64,000 nucleotides of DNA, taken from Isoetes taiwanensis (lineage: Eukaryota > Streptophyta > Lycopodiopsida > Isoetales > Isoetaceae). Under the pieces are notes generated by a model. The model saw only the letters and a list, made by a program, of their open reading frames with translations. It was not told the DNA's origin and made no database searches. Each line of letters opens with the position of its first letter. The first letter of the stretch is position 1. The stretch is from NCBI GenBank assembly GCA_021234155.1, contig JAJEKV010000031.1, positions 8,448,748 to 8,512,747 of the forward strand, given 5' to 3'. Both the position numbers and the translations under genes were made by a program. Of the stretch, positions 32,023 to 43,809 are shown piece by piece.

Positions 32023-32762
32023 TGTAACGGACCCATGGGAGACCGCTCGAGTGGATCTGGGTGTCGTGTTCCAGAGGCACCAGCTTAAATGTGTACAAAA
32101 AAAAATGTCTAGATAGTTTTACCCAGTTGGTTAAAGGGCATGTCGATTAGGAACGTTACATTTGGTATCAGAGCAGGGCTCGAGTTTGAGTCTCCATGGG
32201 GGCAAAGTATGACTCGGAATTAGGTCATGACTTAGTCTTGGACATCACGAGATGGTGTGGTCTATGGTTTGTCATGCTCAAGGACAGGCATAGTTCTTGT
32301 GAGAGAGATTGTAATGGACCCATGGGAGTGCTCGAGTAGGTCTTGACGTTGCAGTCTAGTGGGAGAGATTGTAACGGACCCTTGCTTTCCGCTCCGCCCC
32401 CTCTAGCCAGCCAGGGCAGAGCACCAGTATGTGTCTTACCCCCCTACCGATAGACGGCACCGATGGCGGGCCGTTGTGCGTGTTGCTTGCTCCCGGCCCC
32501 ATATCATCAATCACTCGCCGAGGCGGAGTAACGCCGCTGGCCTATCTATGGTTGAATAGAGAGATATATACGTTTACCTCCACGTAGATTACTAATCTTT
32601 CTAATAAGTCTTGGCGTTGTTCCCATTTCCATGTATGCTCGGAGAGAGACTCGGTGAAACCGCTCGAGTGGATCTTAGTATCGCATTCCCGACACGACTA
32701 CTCATAAATGTCTAGACGATTTTGCCCAGTTAGTTAAGGGCATTTCGGTTAAGAAGGTTACA
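32023..32762 (+). mobile_element. TRIM retrotransposon with short 5' LTR and two 3' LTR versions
   Basis: LTR1 (32023-32160, 138 bp) starts TGTAACGGACCCATGGGAG and ends CGTTACA. The primer site TGGTATCAGAGCAGGG lies at 32163-32178 (initiator tRNA-Met). The internal part is only about 150 bp and non-coding. A purine tract GAGAGAGAT (32301-32309) precedes a 50-bp LTR start (32310-32359). A second tract (GGGAGAGAT, 32361-32369) then precedes a long LTR version (32370-32762) that has about 250 bp of extra GC-rich sequence after its first 12 bases. This suggests recombination between two TRIM variants. Confidence 0.75.
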
Positions 32763-33268
32763 CATTTTTTGCTTCAACTTGGAATTTATGACTAGCCCAG
32801 AATGGACAACTATCATGCTTCCACATTACAGAGAAGAAAATTTACTTGATATTCCTGCTGTCTACTGTGTCAAGAAGGCTTTGCATTGTGGCCTTGTTTC
32901 CATAGTAAGAAGGTCAAGTAAATGACCTTTCCTGTATACATGTAAAGAGAGGTTTGATAAAATTCTGACTTATTGACCATGTGCTACAATGTGGCAAAGG
33001 TTATATATATTAGATAATCAATGGCTGGAGGATATTGCGCCTTGTAAAGTGGCGAAGCGGCTCCAGCCAAGGCGGCGCACGAGCAGCGGAGCCGCGAGTG
33101 TGCCGCTGAGGCTGGCGGCGCCGCCAAGCCACTTTACTGGCGCAATATTCAAGGGTCGTTGATTACTGGGGCCATTGATTGCATAGTAAATTGATGGTTT
33201 AAATTATTCTCAGGTATTCTGGAGCTTTTTGCTATGGTGGATTTAAGCAAAGCAAGGCTCTTCTCCCT
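32763..33268 (+). repeat. Dispersed repeat family, copy 2 (internally deleted)
   Basis: It matches copy 1 at 27245-27338, 27868-28210 and 30675-30748, the gaps being deletions. It contains its own foldback (33015-33165). It is cut at 33269 by the LTR of the next Ty3 element. Confidence 0.75.
33015..33165. repeat. 151-bp GC-rich foldback, copy in repeat 2
   Basis: About 90% identical by eye to 28018-28168, with the same arms and interleaved centre. Differences such as GTGACGAGGC versus GTGGCGAAGC are few. Confidence 0.85.
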
Positions 33269-34376
33269 GTTGAAGGTGTACCTGGCAAACCTTCAACTCA
33301 GTGGTTGAGAACCTCCAGGTTGCTTAAGGCAACCAATCTAAGGCCAAATCCCTGCACAAAACAACTCAAACTAGCTTGTGAACCACTTGTCCCTAAACAA
33401 GAAAAAACTGTCTACCAAAAATTGCTTGCCAAATGAAGAGGGATGCTTGCTTTATGTTGGGAACACTTGCACTAGACGCTCAGGGGAAACCTCAAAATGC
33501 CTACAAAAGTCAGAGGCAAAAGGTTGACCACAGCTATGTGAGAAACAGCTTCCTGACTGGGTCAATTTTTGGTCAATGACCCTGGCAGAGAGCAAGAATT
33601 TGCAGATGAGGATACACGAGGATATTTTTGAGTTTCTTTTTTCTGAGACCTTTAACCTAACCTAGAAGACATGTGCATCATGTGGAAACAGCAAGAAACA
33701 TGCAATAGTGTATACAAATGCCATTTTTCTAGATTTCTTTGTGACAGTCTGTAACAGAGTTAAAGAAAATGTTTTGAATCGTGGTTTAACAGGACTTTTT
33801 AACCTTTAACTGATGGGTGCAGCCTATGTGGGATGAAAAGGGGGTTCCTGATGATTAAAAACTAGCAAAAAATGCTATTTGAATAGACCTTTTTAGATTT
33901 TTTGAGAATTTTATGACTGTGCTAATAATGCAGTATTGAATAAGCACTTCTGGTCGAAGTTTAAGCTAAGAAAATACTCATACAAACCACCATTGTATCA
34001 CTTGTTGAGAAAGATGCACTGCTATGTACAGCTTAAATTGAACCAGCAAGATTGGATCTTCAGGATTTGCAAACAAGATCTTCACCAACTTCAAATTTTC
34101 ATTCAAAGGAGCTTTCAAGAATTACAATGAGAGAATTTCCCAGTAATTTGTGATGGAGAAATTCACAGAAAGAAGGAAATAAAGGTAATACATATCTTCA
34201 AACGATATTAAAGGACTTTATTGCATCAGATCTTCAAGAAATCTGACACAAGGAGGCAATGCAGGGCAAACAGAGGTCATTCCCAACACAAGTATACTGG
34301 ATTAGATCGCTCAAAGCGCTGGGGTGCTCGAAAAAACTTTGCACCTCGATGACCTCTTAAATCTGGCAGTTTCCAG

Positions 34377-34850
34377 TCAGTTCTTGATGATGTAGTTCGG
34401 TTTTTTGCCTCCTCCGCCTGTAAATGAGTTCTTGATCTGCAAATCAATCAGTTGTGGTGTAATGATCATGATTTCTTCTTCATAGTGGAGTCCCCTTGTC
34501 GAATAATCCCCTTTATCGTGGCCTTGCTCTTGTCTGTCACTAATAAATGAGTTCTTAACAACTTTTGGCGAGATTCTTGGCATCAAAGGGCTAAATCCGA
34601 CCGGTTTAATCATGATTTGGCCAGTTAGTGGGGCTAATTCTTCGGATCTTGCCAAAATTCTAGGGTTCTTCATGGCAACGGATATATCCCACAGGCGTCT
34701 GGCGAAAAATAAGCTTGATTCCACGTGGCTAAGTGTGGTTGGTCGGAGTGTGGCATGGTTTTTGGAGGGTGTTTTTAAGCCAAATATCAATGCAACTAGG
34801 GTATGGCGCGCATCCCGAGAACCCCCAAAACTAGGGCTAGATGTGGTCAA
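34377..34850 (-). other. 157-codon open frame inside the probable LTR
   Basis: An open frame begins TTSSPSFGGSRDARHTLVAL and is basic with glycine-rich ends. It lies in the LTR-side region of the Ty3 element. I see no domain and treat it as probably not a gene. Confidence 0.2.
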
Positions 34851-36298
34851 AATAGGAATCTTTGACCACCATTTTGCATGATTTTTTATGGGCTTTCAGA
34901 TGGAAATAACAAATTTCGAAAATAAGCAACTTCTTTTTTTGGCTTTTTTCTCATGTTGTACAAGGGGATGTGGCACATGTGAGATGACTAGGCAAATGCT
35001 AATGATGTGGCATGGTCAGGTGGAAGGCAAGGTGTCAAAGAAATTTTCCCTAGGTAAAATCTTGATGAAGTGTGACAAGGTGTGAGTGACACGTGTTGGG
35101 TGAGTTGGTGATGATGTGGATGATGTGTGCATGACCTTTGAAGGTGAGGTGGCACTAGATATTTTTCGAACTAGTCAACTTTGGACCTTTGGGATTTGAT
35201 CTTTAACCCATACTTTGGTCATGAATAGTGGAGCTTCTCTTCTCTTTCTTTTTCTTTTAGAGAGAGAATGTGCTTCCAATGACTTGTCAAGTGCATGGTG
35301 ATGGATTATGACGTGTGTGCATGATGTATAGGGTGCACATGTGTGGAATGTGTGGTGTGTGAGATTTTTGCCCTAGAGAAAAAAACTTTGAGCCATGGAA
35401 ATGAGATGAATGGAATGAGGAATGGGTGTGAGGGATGAATGTAGAGGTGAGCAATGCCTTCTTTAGCCAATAACTCTAAGATGGTGTGAAAATCTCAAAA
35501 GTTGGCAAGACAACATACTGCTTTTGGGGTCTTCCAATTTTTGACTAGGGGTCTTCTCTTTGTGACTTGCTTTCCAACCCTTGACTCGAGTCCTGCTCAC
35601 TTTTGCTGACTTGAATGCTCCTTTGAATGTCCTTCATTGGTCTTCAACTTGGTGTGAGGATTTGTCTTCATACCTAAACAATGAGCTCCAAATGGAAATG
35701 CCTTGCAAGTGTGTCTCGATCTTTTTGTGTTTTCTTGTGAAGTTGCTCTTACATGCTGCCACAAGGTGGCAGCATCATGCTAAACAAACAGAGGGAGTGT
35801 GGAGTGGATATGGTGTTCTTCACATTAGCTTGCCAATGTGGTGGAATGGTTGGCAGCAATCAGGGAGAAGGCTTGTGTGCATGGGGGAACAAGGATGGTG
35901 GAAGTAAGCTACTTGAGTGTTCAGATGAATGTGAATGGGTCAAGTGATGAACCTGCATGACAGAGTAATAAATCTGTTAGCTCTTTGACTGCCATGTGGG
36001 AGTATGGTGGCAGTCTTTGACCTGGTTTTGAATGAGGTGGAGATGGAGGAAGGGCTTGTAATGGAATTTTGGCCAACTTTGAGTAGATTATGTGCTTGTG
36101 AGTGTTCTGAAGGGTGGACCTGCATGGTAATGTGTGTGACCTGCCATTAGTTTAAGCATGTTTGGAGCTCCTTTTGCTGCTTTTGCTGAGAAGTAAACAT
36201 GATTAGAAAGTAAGGAAAGTACTGTTTGCATAACAAAGTAAATCTAGGCCTAGTTAAATCTATTCTAACCTACAATTACCTAGTTTCTGCAAGCAGGA

Positions 36299-37351
36299 CT
36301 ATTCAAATAGGCTCAAGGCAACATGATGTTGCCAGTACCTCTTTAAGTGAAGGATATTGAAAGGATTTGGTAGTTCCTGGCCATCTGTGAGATCCTTGAG
36401 CCAATAAGACTCCTTGCCAGCCTCACCAATGATTTCATAGGGTCCCTCCCACAAATTTTCAAACTTTTCTGCAACCTTCTCTCTGGCCTTGTTCCATTTC
36501 AGCACGAGTTCTCCTATCTTCATGGTACCTTGTAACCTGTGAGCAGCTTTGAATGCTGCCACATCCTTAGCCTTTTTCAGCAAGATTGCATTTTCAGCAT
36601 CATACCTGTGCTCCTCAAGTTGCATCAACCTAATAAACCTGTCTTGTAAAGCATCTTCCATCTTGAGGTTAATGATATGTGCCATTCTTAAGGAAGGCAG
36701 TTCTAATTCTACAGGTAAGACAGCCAATGCATCAGTTAATCTCAAATGCCAGTCTTTTTTGGATATGCTTACTGTTTTTTGCAGAATTGACTTAAGTACC
36801 TTGTTTGTTGACTCTGCTTGACCATTTCCTTGGGGGTAATATGTTGAACTCTTTGTGTGCTTGATTTTGAGGGTGCAAAGTAGCTGCTCAATCACTTCAT
36901 TGACAAATTGTGAACCTCTATCTGATATTAGCTTTAAGGGGATGCCAAATCTGGCACAGATATTTTCATGAAGGAATCTGGCTGTTGTTATGGCATTTGC
37001 TTGTCTCAATGGCACTGCTTCTGCCCATTTTGTGAAATAATCTGTAGCCACCAGTATGAACTCATGCTGAGCAGAAGAAGGGGGATCTATAGGCCCTATA
37101 AAATCCAATCCCCAGGTTTGAAGAGGTCCTGGAGATATTATGGCTGTCAGTGGAGCAGGCTGGAGGATTCTCTTTCCAAATATCTGGCATTTGTGGCAAC
37201 TTCTAATGTTTTCAAAGCAGTCCTTGAAGATTGAAGGCCAATAGTAACTTGACCTAAGTATCTTTTTGGCAGTTGTGTCTGCAGCAAAGTGACCTCCACA
37301 TACACCCTCATGACAAGCTTTTAAGACCAATTCTGCCTCAAACTTGTCCAC
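36299..37351 (-). CDS. Ty3 integrase, intact domain
   Basis: Integrase inserts the cDNA into the genome. The 350-codon frame has the HHCC zinc site (CHEGVCGGHF, then IRSCHKCQIFGK) and all three catalytic acids: Asp in WGLDFIGPI, Asp in LISDRGSQFV and Glu in QGNGQAESTNK. The C-terminal part ends with a GPYEI.. and ILHLKRYW motif, with no chromodomain. The frame joins upstream to the RNase H remnant through a stop at about 37505. It is the best preserved retroelement domain in the window. It is the 3' end of gag-pol, not a separate gene. Confidence 0.85.
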   Translation of the reverse strand: MDKFEAELVLKACHEGVCGGHFAADTTAKKILRSSYYWPSIFKDCFENIRSCHKCQIFGKRILQPAPLTAIISPGPLQTWGLDFIGPIDPPSSAQHEFILVATDYFTKWAEAVPLRQANAITTARFLHENICARFGIPLKLISDRGSQFVNEVIEQLLCTLKIKHTKSSTYYPQGNGQAESTNKVLKSILQKTVSISKKDWHLRLTDALAVLPVELELPSLRMAHIINLKMEDALQDRFIRLMQLEEHRYDAENAILLKKAKDVAAFKAAHRLQGTMKIGELVLKWNKAREKVAEKFENLWEGPYEIIGEAGKESYWLKDLTDGQELPNPFNILHLKRYWQHHVALSLFE

Positions 37352-37504
37352 ACACCTTAATAAGACACCTTCTTTGTTTACTCTGCATAAAACATCACCA
37401 ATTAGCCTGAATTTCTTTACCTTGTCCTTGAATCTCCTGTTTTGGCTAGGGCTCTGATTCTTTGGCAGCTCTCCTCTTTCAAGGTACTCCCTAATTGCCT
37501 GTTG

Positions 37505-37732
37505 CTAGTCCTCCTCCTCAAGTAGATTAATTGTAGACTCCATGTGAGTATCATCTAGATCCTCCAAGTCTTCAGGCTTAAACAAAACATCAGTGAGATA
37601 AGTGCTAGGATCTTTAGATTTGAGAGTTACCTGAATGTCTATGTCATAATCTTGCACTCTGCAGGCCCACCTGCATAGCTTAGCTTTTTGTGGCTTCTTT
37701 GCAAAGAGCAAGGGCAGTGGATTCTGCTTCAT
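37505..37732 (-). pseudogene. Ty3 RNase H C-terminal remnant
   Basis: The fragment starts KQNPLPLLFAKKPQKAKLCR and continues WACRVQDYDIDIQ, the end of the RNase H domain in Ty3 pol. An in-frame stop (EEED then TAG) separates it from integrase. The upstream side is replaced by the chromovirus LTR at 37737. Confidence 0.7.
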
Positions 37733-37736
37733 GTAT

Positions 37737-39305
37737 TGTGACGTCCCCTACTCGTATACGGTGCACTCTCCGTATACAAACAGGAGTTCTTCCCCCACAC
37801 CAGCTCCATGCTGATACAGGGCCCTCCACATATCACTGCACCCGTAACGAGTCCCAGTGGGAAGAGTGAAGGTGTCATTCTACCCTGTCTCCCTCAGGGC
37901 CTACCTAGCTGCGGAAGCGTGAACATACATGTCAGTAGCACATACATCAACATCATGTGACCATCTCGAAGGATGGTCCTCCACATATCTGCATAGACAA
38001 AGATCAGCACATCACATAGGGAATCCTACCCAAGGCTCAGACTCAAGGGGAGGGCCCGGGCTTGGGTCTCCAGAGTTCATTCTGAGGCAGAATTCATGGC
38101 AATGGATTTGGCTAGCATAAGAACATGGCATTGGGTTGTCCACTCCATCCGCCCTCCCATGCACACTTTGCGAGTAGGCTGAAAAGTGTTGGGACTTCAT
38201 TTTAGCCCGCCCAGATGCATAGCCGAAGGGGCTATTCTGAGCCTCATCCTCCCGATTCCGATGGGGCGGGTAGGGATCACTCCCTCCCAGAGATCTACAT
38301 GCTAACTCAAGGTGACTAGAGGGCCACTTTGCCCGTATTCGAAACCCACCGGAAAGTGTACACCACTTCACGGTGTCGAGCCCATGCCTTACCCGCTTTT
38401 CGGTGGTAAGCCATTAGACCTAGTCACAATGATCCCGGTAGGCTTTACACACCCGGGGGATGGTTCAAGAGTCGAGGACATGAACCTCCTTCTTAGCCAG
38501 TCTGGTCCCTTCACCCACAACCCGGGTGTGGCTCTTGTACCGCAGGGCGAATCTCACGATTGTGCTAGAGAGGCTACTCTAGGAGCATCAACTACAAGCT
38601 TTAGGGTCTCTACCCCCTTCCCAATACAAAGGAGTTCACAGAAATACATCATCCAAATACATCACGGAAGAACTGAAGAACTAGATCTAATCATAGAGTT
38701 AGGTTCTTTGGTTAGTGTCCGAAACTCTAAGATCTAGATAGCTACTATGGGCAATTTAATAGTCTAAACCTCTTGATTCTATGACTAGAAGGCGGTTTAA
38801 GCTATTAAATTGACCAAATACTGATCCTTGAGTGGCTCCTCCCCGACTGAGTTCAACCATCCTGGCTGAGCTGATCGAATTCGGGGGCCCGATGGCGCAA
38901 TTAAACCGGGCAGTTGCGGGAGGCGGTTTTGGCTCTGGGGCAGCCAAAACGAGCTCTAAAACCCTAAGGGCGAAAAACTAGCAAGCTAGGGTTTTCCTAC
39001 CCTAAATAGACATGGGGTTTAGGCTAGGGTTTCCAATTACCCAATTTGGCATGTGGGATAATTGGAAAGGCCCCACTTGCCTTTAATGGCTAGGTGGCAA
39101 AATATGCCAACATGGAAAGGTGTGCCCTCATTAATGTGCACATGTGCACATTAATAATATATGAACACTCCTAGCAAGTTGCCCCTAGGGCTACTTACCT
39201 GGCTATCCGTTGGCGTTACCGCGTCGGTCGGATGGGCGTGTCGCGGCGTGTGAGGCGATGACATATCGCCTTGGGACCGTTATCTTTGTCTTTGGAAACG
39301 TCACA
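37737..39305 (-). repeat. Chromovirus 3' LTR
   Basis: The 1,569-bp LTR starts TGTGACGTTTCC and ends GGGGACGTCACA on the minus strand (TG...CA, with inverted TGTGACG). About 270 bp (37741-38008) match the truncated LTR at 49316-49587. Confidence 0.85.
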
Positions 39306-39318
39306 TTCTCCCCACCTT
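39306..39318 (-). other. Polypurine tract
   Basis: AAGGTGGGGAGAA directly abuts the 3' LTR on the minus strand, the plus-strand primer for reverse transcription. A second copy-like GGTGGGGAGACCC lies at about 39350. Confidence 0.8.
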
Positions 39319-40256
39319 GAAATGATGCTGTCCGCAGCATCGTGGGTCTCCCCACCTTGGGATCTTACTAATCTGCAATCTGCAATCAACGTGATGCATA
39401 CAATATAATAGTTATACATTTACCAGGATTACCCTAAGGTAATATCTTTAAAACATTATCACGTCATCATACTATGGAATACTTAACAATTCATAACATC
39501 ATTAAACAAGGTATTCACTATCTTAAATTAGACAAAATTTCAACATTTCATATCTATAGTTATTGTCCGAGGTACTCTTCATTCCTTGCAACACATTCCA
39601 ACAAAACTTGTGTTGCAAGTCTTCGTAGCTCGACCTCCTTGCCCTCCGGAGCGCTCTACTGGCCTGCAGGTCGACACTACGTTAGTACCGTTTTAATTAT
39701 TTAATAAATTTTGGTTATATGGTGACCAACCCACCTATCTACATGAATGCATGGCTAATCTCCCGGCATAGGAAGAGGATGAATCTTCCATAATGGCCGT
39801 GGAGACAGCGCCTATATGCCTATATGCCGCTCATGCCTACACCTCTAGTTGCCCAGCGTGGAGGATATCCTTCTCGCGTGGGGGGCGTGAAGGATGGATT
39901 CCTCCTATCAAAGCATATATGGGGCTAAAGGTGCTTTCCCTATCAATGCATTCCTTAATGACCTCTTTTCTCTCGAGGTCGTCTCCTTCCGTGGGACAGA
40001 AGTAGACTTTCTAATCTACCTTCCACTCGCCCAATCGGAAACGCGGTCATGCCTACATTGACATTACACCACGCCCTAGAGATCACCGTAGTGGTCTCAT
40101 CATCGATAACAACGCGTGCGACCCATACCAAGCATAGGTTGCATCGTGTAGATTAATCTATACAAGAATTAACCTACACAAATCGACATGCACGGCCGAT
40201 TTCTTGGGAGATGACCTTGCCGTCCCATTGCTCCATAAAGCGTGGGTACCGCTTTA

Positions 40257-41774
40257 CTAAATCCTTCTTAAGTACCCGTCGGCGTCTTCCAGCGGCAAGT
40301 GTTTCCACTTGACCAAGTATTGGAGGAACTCCGACCTCCTTGTCTTCTTGAAAGCTTTATCAAGAATCATTTCTGGAACTATTTCCAGCTGCTCCTCCGT
40401 CATTTCCAACAACGTTGGAGTGTCCAAGACTTCGCCTGGATTTGGAGTATGCTTCTTCAACAAACTCACGTGGAAGACCTTATGAATCTTTAGGTGTCTT
40501 TGGCAATTCTAACTTGTAGGATTGATTACCTACTCTCTTGATTATTACGAAGGGTCCAGCCCACCTTGGAGCAAGCTTCTTGCAATTGCCAATCCAGCTT
40601 AAGCCGCCTTCACCTTTATCTTGAGCCATACATCATCTCCAACTTTGAACTCTCTTTTATTCGATGCTTGTCGGCGATGCTCTTTTCTCGACGACTTCTT
40701 GCTGCTAGCGAGATAACCTCGAACTTCTTCCACGAGCTGGCGCATATCGGCCAACATCTGGCTGCGAAACTTCTACTTTTGACGGGGTTGTGCCAAGTGT
40801 GCGGAGTTAAACAGCGATAGCCATAATTGATCATAAATGGCGACATTTGGGATGATTCCTGCTTGGTGCTATTGTATGCAAACTCCACCAAGTGAATAAA
40901 TTCTTCCCACATACTTTGCTTATTCCAGACATAGTTTCTTAGCATGTCTTCTAAGATCCTGTTGGTCCGCTCCGTCCGGCCATCCGTCGAGGATGATGCC
41001 CGTGCTCATGGATAGCTTGGTGCAGAATCGTCGCCAAAGAGGTCTTGCCAAAAGGCACTCATGAACTTCGATCCACAGTGGGAGATAATCTCCCTTGGCA
41101 TGCCATGAAGCCTGAAGATCTCTTTGGTGAAGAGCTTTGCTGTATCCATAGCTGTATCTGTGGTCCTGCAAGGCACAAAATGTGCCATCTTCGACAACTT
41201 GTCGACCACTACCATCAAGGCATCCTTGCCTCTCCATTGTTCTTAGGAGTCCATGATGAAGTCCATGCTGATTACCTCCCACTTAGCGTTTGGCACCGCT
41301 AATGGCTCTAATGCCCCAGGAATTGAAGCTGCTTTCGCCTTCGTCTCTGGCGGCATAAAGTGACATTCCTTGATGTAGCGAGCTATTTGCTTCTTCATTC
41401 CCGGCCAATAATAGGCTGCTGCTTTGAAATATGTTTTCATGAATCCCGCATGGCCAGGCTATTGGGCTGTTGCGTGTCATGGAGGATCAACTTCCTTACA
41501 CCTGATGATTCGGGTACGCACAACTTGTTCTTATGGTATAACAGGTTGCCTTCCTTCTTATAATGCTTGAAGGTCTCCCGCTCTTTATCTGTTCTAGCCT
41601 CCTTAGAGAGGCTTGTCCATACTTCCCTGAAATCCACATCCATTGGCAAGGACTCTTCAATCTTCTTACCAAAGTCGCTGGAGAGCGTCGAAATTGCATT
41701 GCAATGCACTCTAGTTGTCAGGGGATGCCTTGAAAGCGCATCTGCTACCACATTGAGCTTCCCCGGCTTGTAGA
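40257..41774 (-). pseudogene. Chromovirus integrase with chromodomain (broken)
   Basis: The fragments in order are a degenerate zinc site and core start (YYWPGMKKQIARYIKECHF; WEVISMDFIMD), the core (VVVDKLSKMAHFVPC; FRLHGMPREIISHCGSKFM), a C-terminal core (WEEFIHLVEFAYNST) and a chromodomain (ILDKAFKKTRRSEFLQYLVK, then WKHLPLEDADG). The second catalytic Asp, usual in SDRGSKF, is His here (SHCGSKF). Many frameshifts occur. The chromodomain targets such elements to marked chromatin in studied relatives, which places this element among chromoviruses. Confidence 0.85.
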
Positions 41775-42828
41775 CTATATCAAAGTCATATTCTTGAGGA
41801 ACTCCATCCATCTCCGTTGCCTCAGATTGAGGTGTGGTTGCGTGAATACATATTGGAGGCTCTGATGGTCGGTATCCAATTGGAACTTCCTTCCCAAGAG
41901 ATAGTGCCTCCATATTCTTAATGCCCTGACAACCGCAAGCAATTCCTGATCGTCGCGTTGGGTAGCGTGTCTGGCGTCGTTCATCTTCACGGAATCATAT
42001 GCTACCACCGCTCTTCTTGCATAAAGCTTTGCACTTGTAGCTATCTTACTCGCATCTGTTGCTACAAGCTTATCTTTCTCCGGGTCCGGCAAGGTCAAGA
42101 CAGGGGCTATCGTCAGAGCTTCTTTCAACAATTCAAACCCCTTTTGGGCTTTCTTGTGCCAATGCTCTACCCAATCTTTCACCTTCTCTGCCCCTCGTCG
42201 AGTGCGTTTAGCGGGGCTGCTATCTTAGCAAAGTTCTTCCGCGAACTTCTGTGAGTACCACAACTAGGCCAGAAAACTTCGACCTCGTGCACATTCTTGG
42301 TACGACCCTTTGAATCAACTGCTTCAATCTTGGCGGGGTCCGTCGAGATGCCTTCTGCCGAGATCACATGACCAAGGTATTCCACCTTCTCTGTTGCGAA
42401 GTGGCACTTCGACAACTTGGCGTGCACCTGCGGTGCCTCTTCAACTTCTCTAGCACCCTTCTCAAGTGTTGCCGTGCTCTTCAAGGGATCTGCTATACAC
42501 CAAAATGTCATCAAAGAAAACAATCACAAAGGTGTCGGGGAACTCCACGAAGATATCGTTCATGAGCCTCATGAACGCGTTGGGGGGCATTTGATAAGCC
42601 GAAGGCATCACTTTGTGAACTCATAATGCCCATACCGGCGTCCACGAAGGCGGTCTTGTGGATATCCTCCTCCTTTATCCGTGATCGATGATAACCTGAC
42701 CTTAAAGTCGATTTTGGAGAAGATCTTTGCTCCTTGAAGCTGATCCATCAAGTCGTCCTACGATCTTGGAAGCGCATACTTGTTCTTAATGGTGTGCTTA
42801 TTCAACTGTCTATAGTCTATGCACATCC
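41775..42828 (-). pseudogene. Chromovirus reverse transcriptase and RNase H (broken)
   Basis: The catalytic box VFFDDILVYS lies near 42500. Then come the thumb (HAKLSKCHFATEKVEYLGHV) and RNase H (LVATDASKIATSAKLYARRA; LDTDHQSLQYVFTQPHLNLR). The RNase H to integrase link (IVYKPGKLNVVADALSRHP) follows at about 41750. Several frame changes mean it cannot make a working polymerase. Confidence 0.85.
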
Positions 42829-43809
42829 TCAAAGATCCATCCTTCTTCTTGACAAAAAGAATGGGCGCTCCAAACGTTTCAGCTCTGACAACTCCTGCGT
42901 TGTCATTCTATATGGAGCCTTGCTTGTTGGCTTTGTTCCCGGTTCGAGTGCTATCTCGCACTCGACTCCCCTATAAGGAGGGAGCTGCTTGATCTCATCT
43001 GGAAAGAGATCGTGGAACTCCGTGATCAACTTAGCTATTTGCCTCGGCAACTTGCTGAGCATCTTGTCTTCTTTGCTTCCTTCCAATTCCGGCTCACTAC
43101 TCTCAAGCTTGAAGATGTATGCTACTTGCTCACTCTTGATGCACTTGAACAGCCGTTTAGAAGACATACACTGCATGATGGGAACAACTTCTTTACCTGT
43201 TATCTCAATGATCTTGCCGTCGGGTGTTGGGAAGGTCACCTTCCGCTTTCCACAATCAATAATGGCCCCTGCTGGTCCAAGGTACTCCATACCTATTATC
43301 AAGTCGTACTTGCCAATGCCCATTACTTCTGCCCCCATCTGGATCTTAATCCCCGGCAAGTCGATGTCAAAGTTGATTCTTTTACCTGCCGTCTGCCTTA
43401 CTGCTCCACTTGCTAAGACAACGGGCCTTGGCTTTGACTTTAATGGTTTCAACTTCAACATTTGAACCATTCTGGGAGATGCAAAGTTATGGCTACTTCC
43501 CGAATCTATCAGGACTATAAATGACTTGGCCTTGGCCTTTCCCACTGTGGAAATTACTTTATACTGGCTCTCTGCTTGCTCTGTATCTATTGCGGCAAAG
43601 ATATGACACTCACCCTGAATGTAGTCGCGGGCCTCCTCGCCGTCGTCGTCAGTCAAAGTGTCCCAATCTCCCAACTCTGCTAGCGCTGCACTCATGACAT
43701 ATGGGCAGTTCGCTGTTCTATGGCCTGGCTGGAAACACCTGAAGCAAAGCTGCTTTTCTATGCACTCCTGTCTCTTCTCCTTGGGCATGGCCTGCAGAAA
43801 GGATCGCAC
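42829..43809 (-). pseudogene. Chromovirus nucleocapsid, protease and start of reverse transcriptase
   Basis: The 326-codon open block has a zinc knuckle LCFRCFQPGHRTANCP (C-x2-C-x4-H-x4-C), the protease site FIVLIDSGSSHNFAS and the start of reverse transcriptase ([20 protein letters not shown]). It is the longest open part of this gag-pol. It is flanked by frameshifts on both sides. Confidence 0.85.

Larger units (their letters stand above)
33270..37736 (-). mobile_element. Ty3 retrotransposon, 3' half (LTR side and integrase), cut by the chromovirus
   Basis: The left edge is where copy 2 of the dispersed repeat stops, at TGAAGGTGTACCTGGC. From there to roughly 36.2 kb lies long non-coding sequence that I take as the 3' LTR and leader; its inner edge is not resolved. 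Integrase (36299-37351) and the end of RNase H (37505-37732) follow on the minus strand. At 37737 the sequence is interrupted in RNase H by the LTR of the chromodomain element. The rest of this element is not in the window. The integrase phrases (LDFIGPIDPPSS, ATDYFTKWAEAVPL) suggest the Tat/Athila side of Ty3. Confidence 0.7.
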
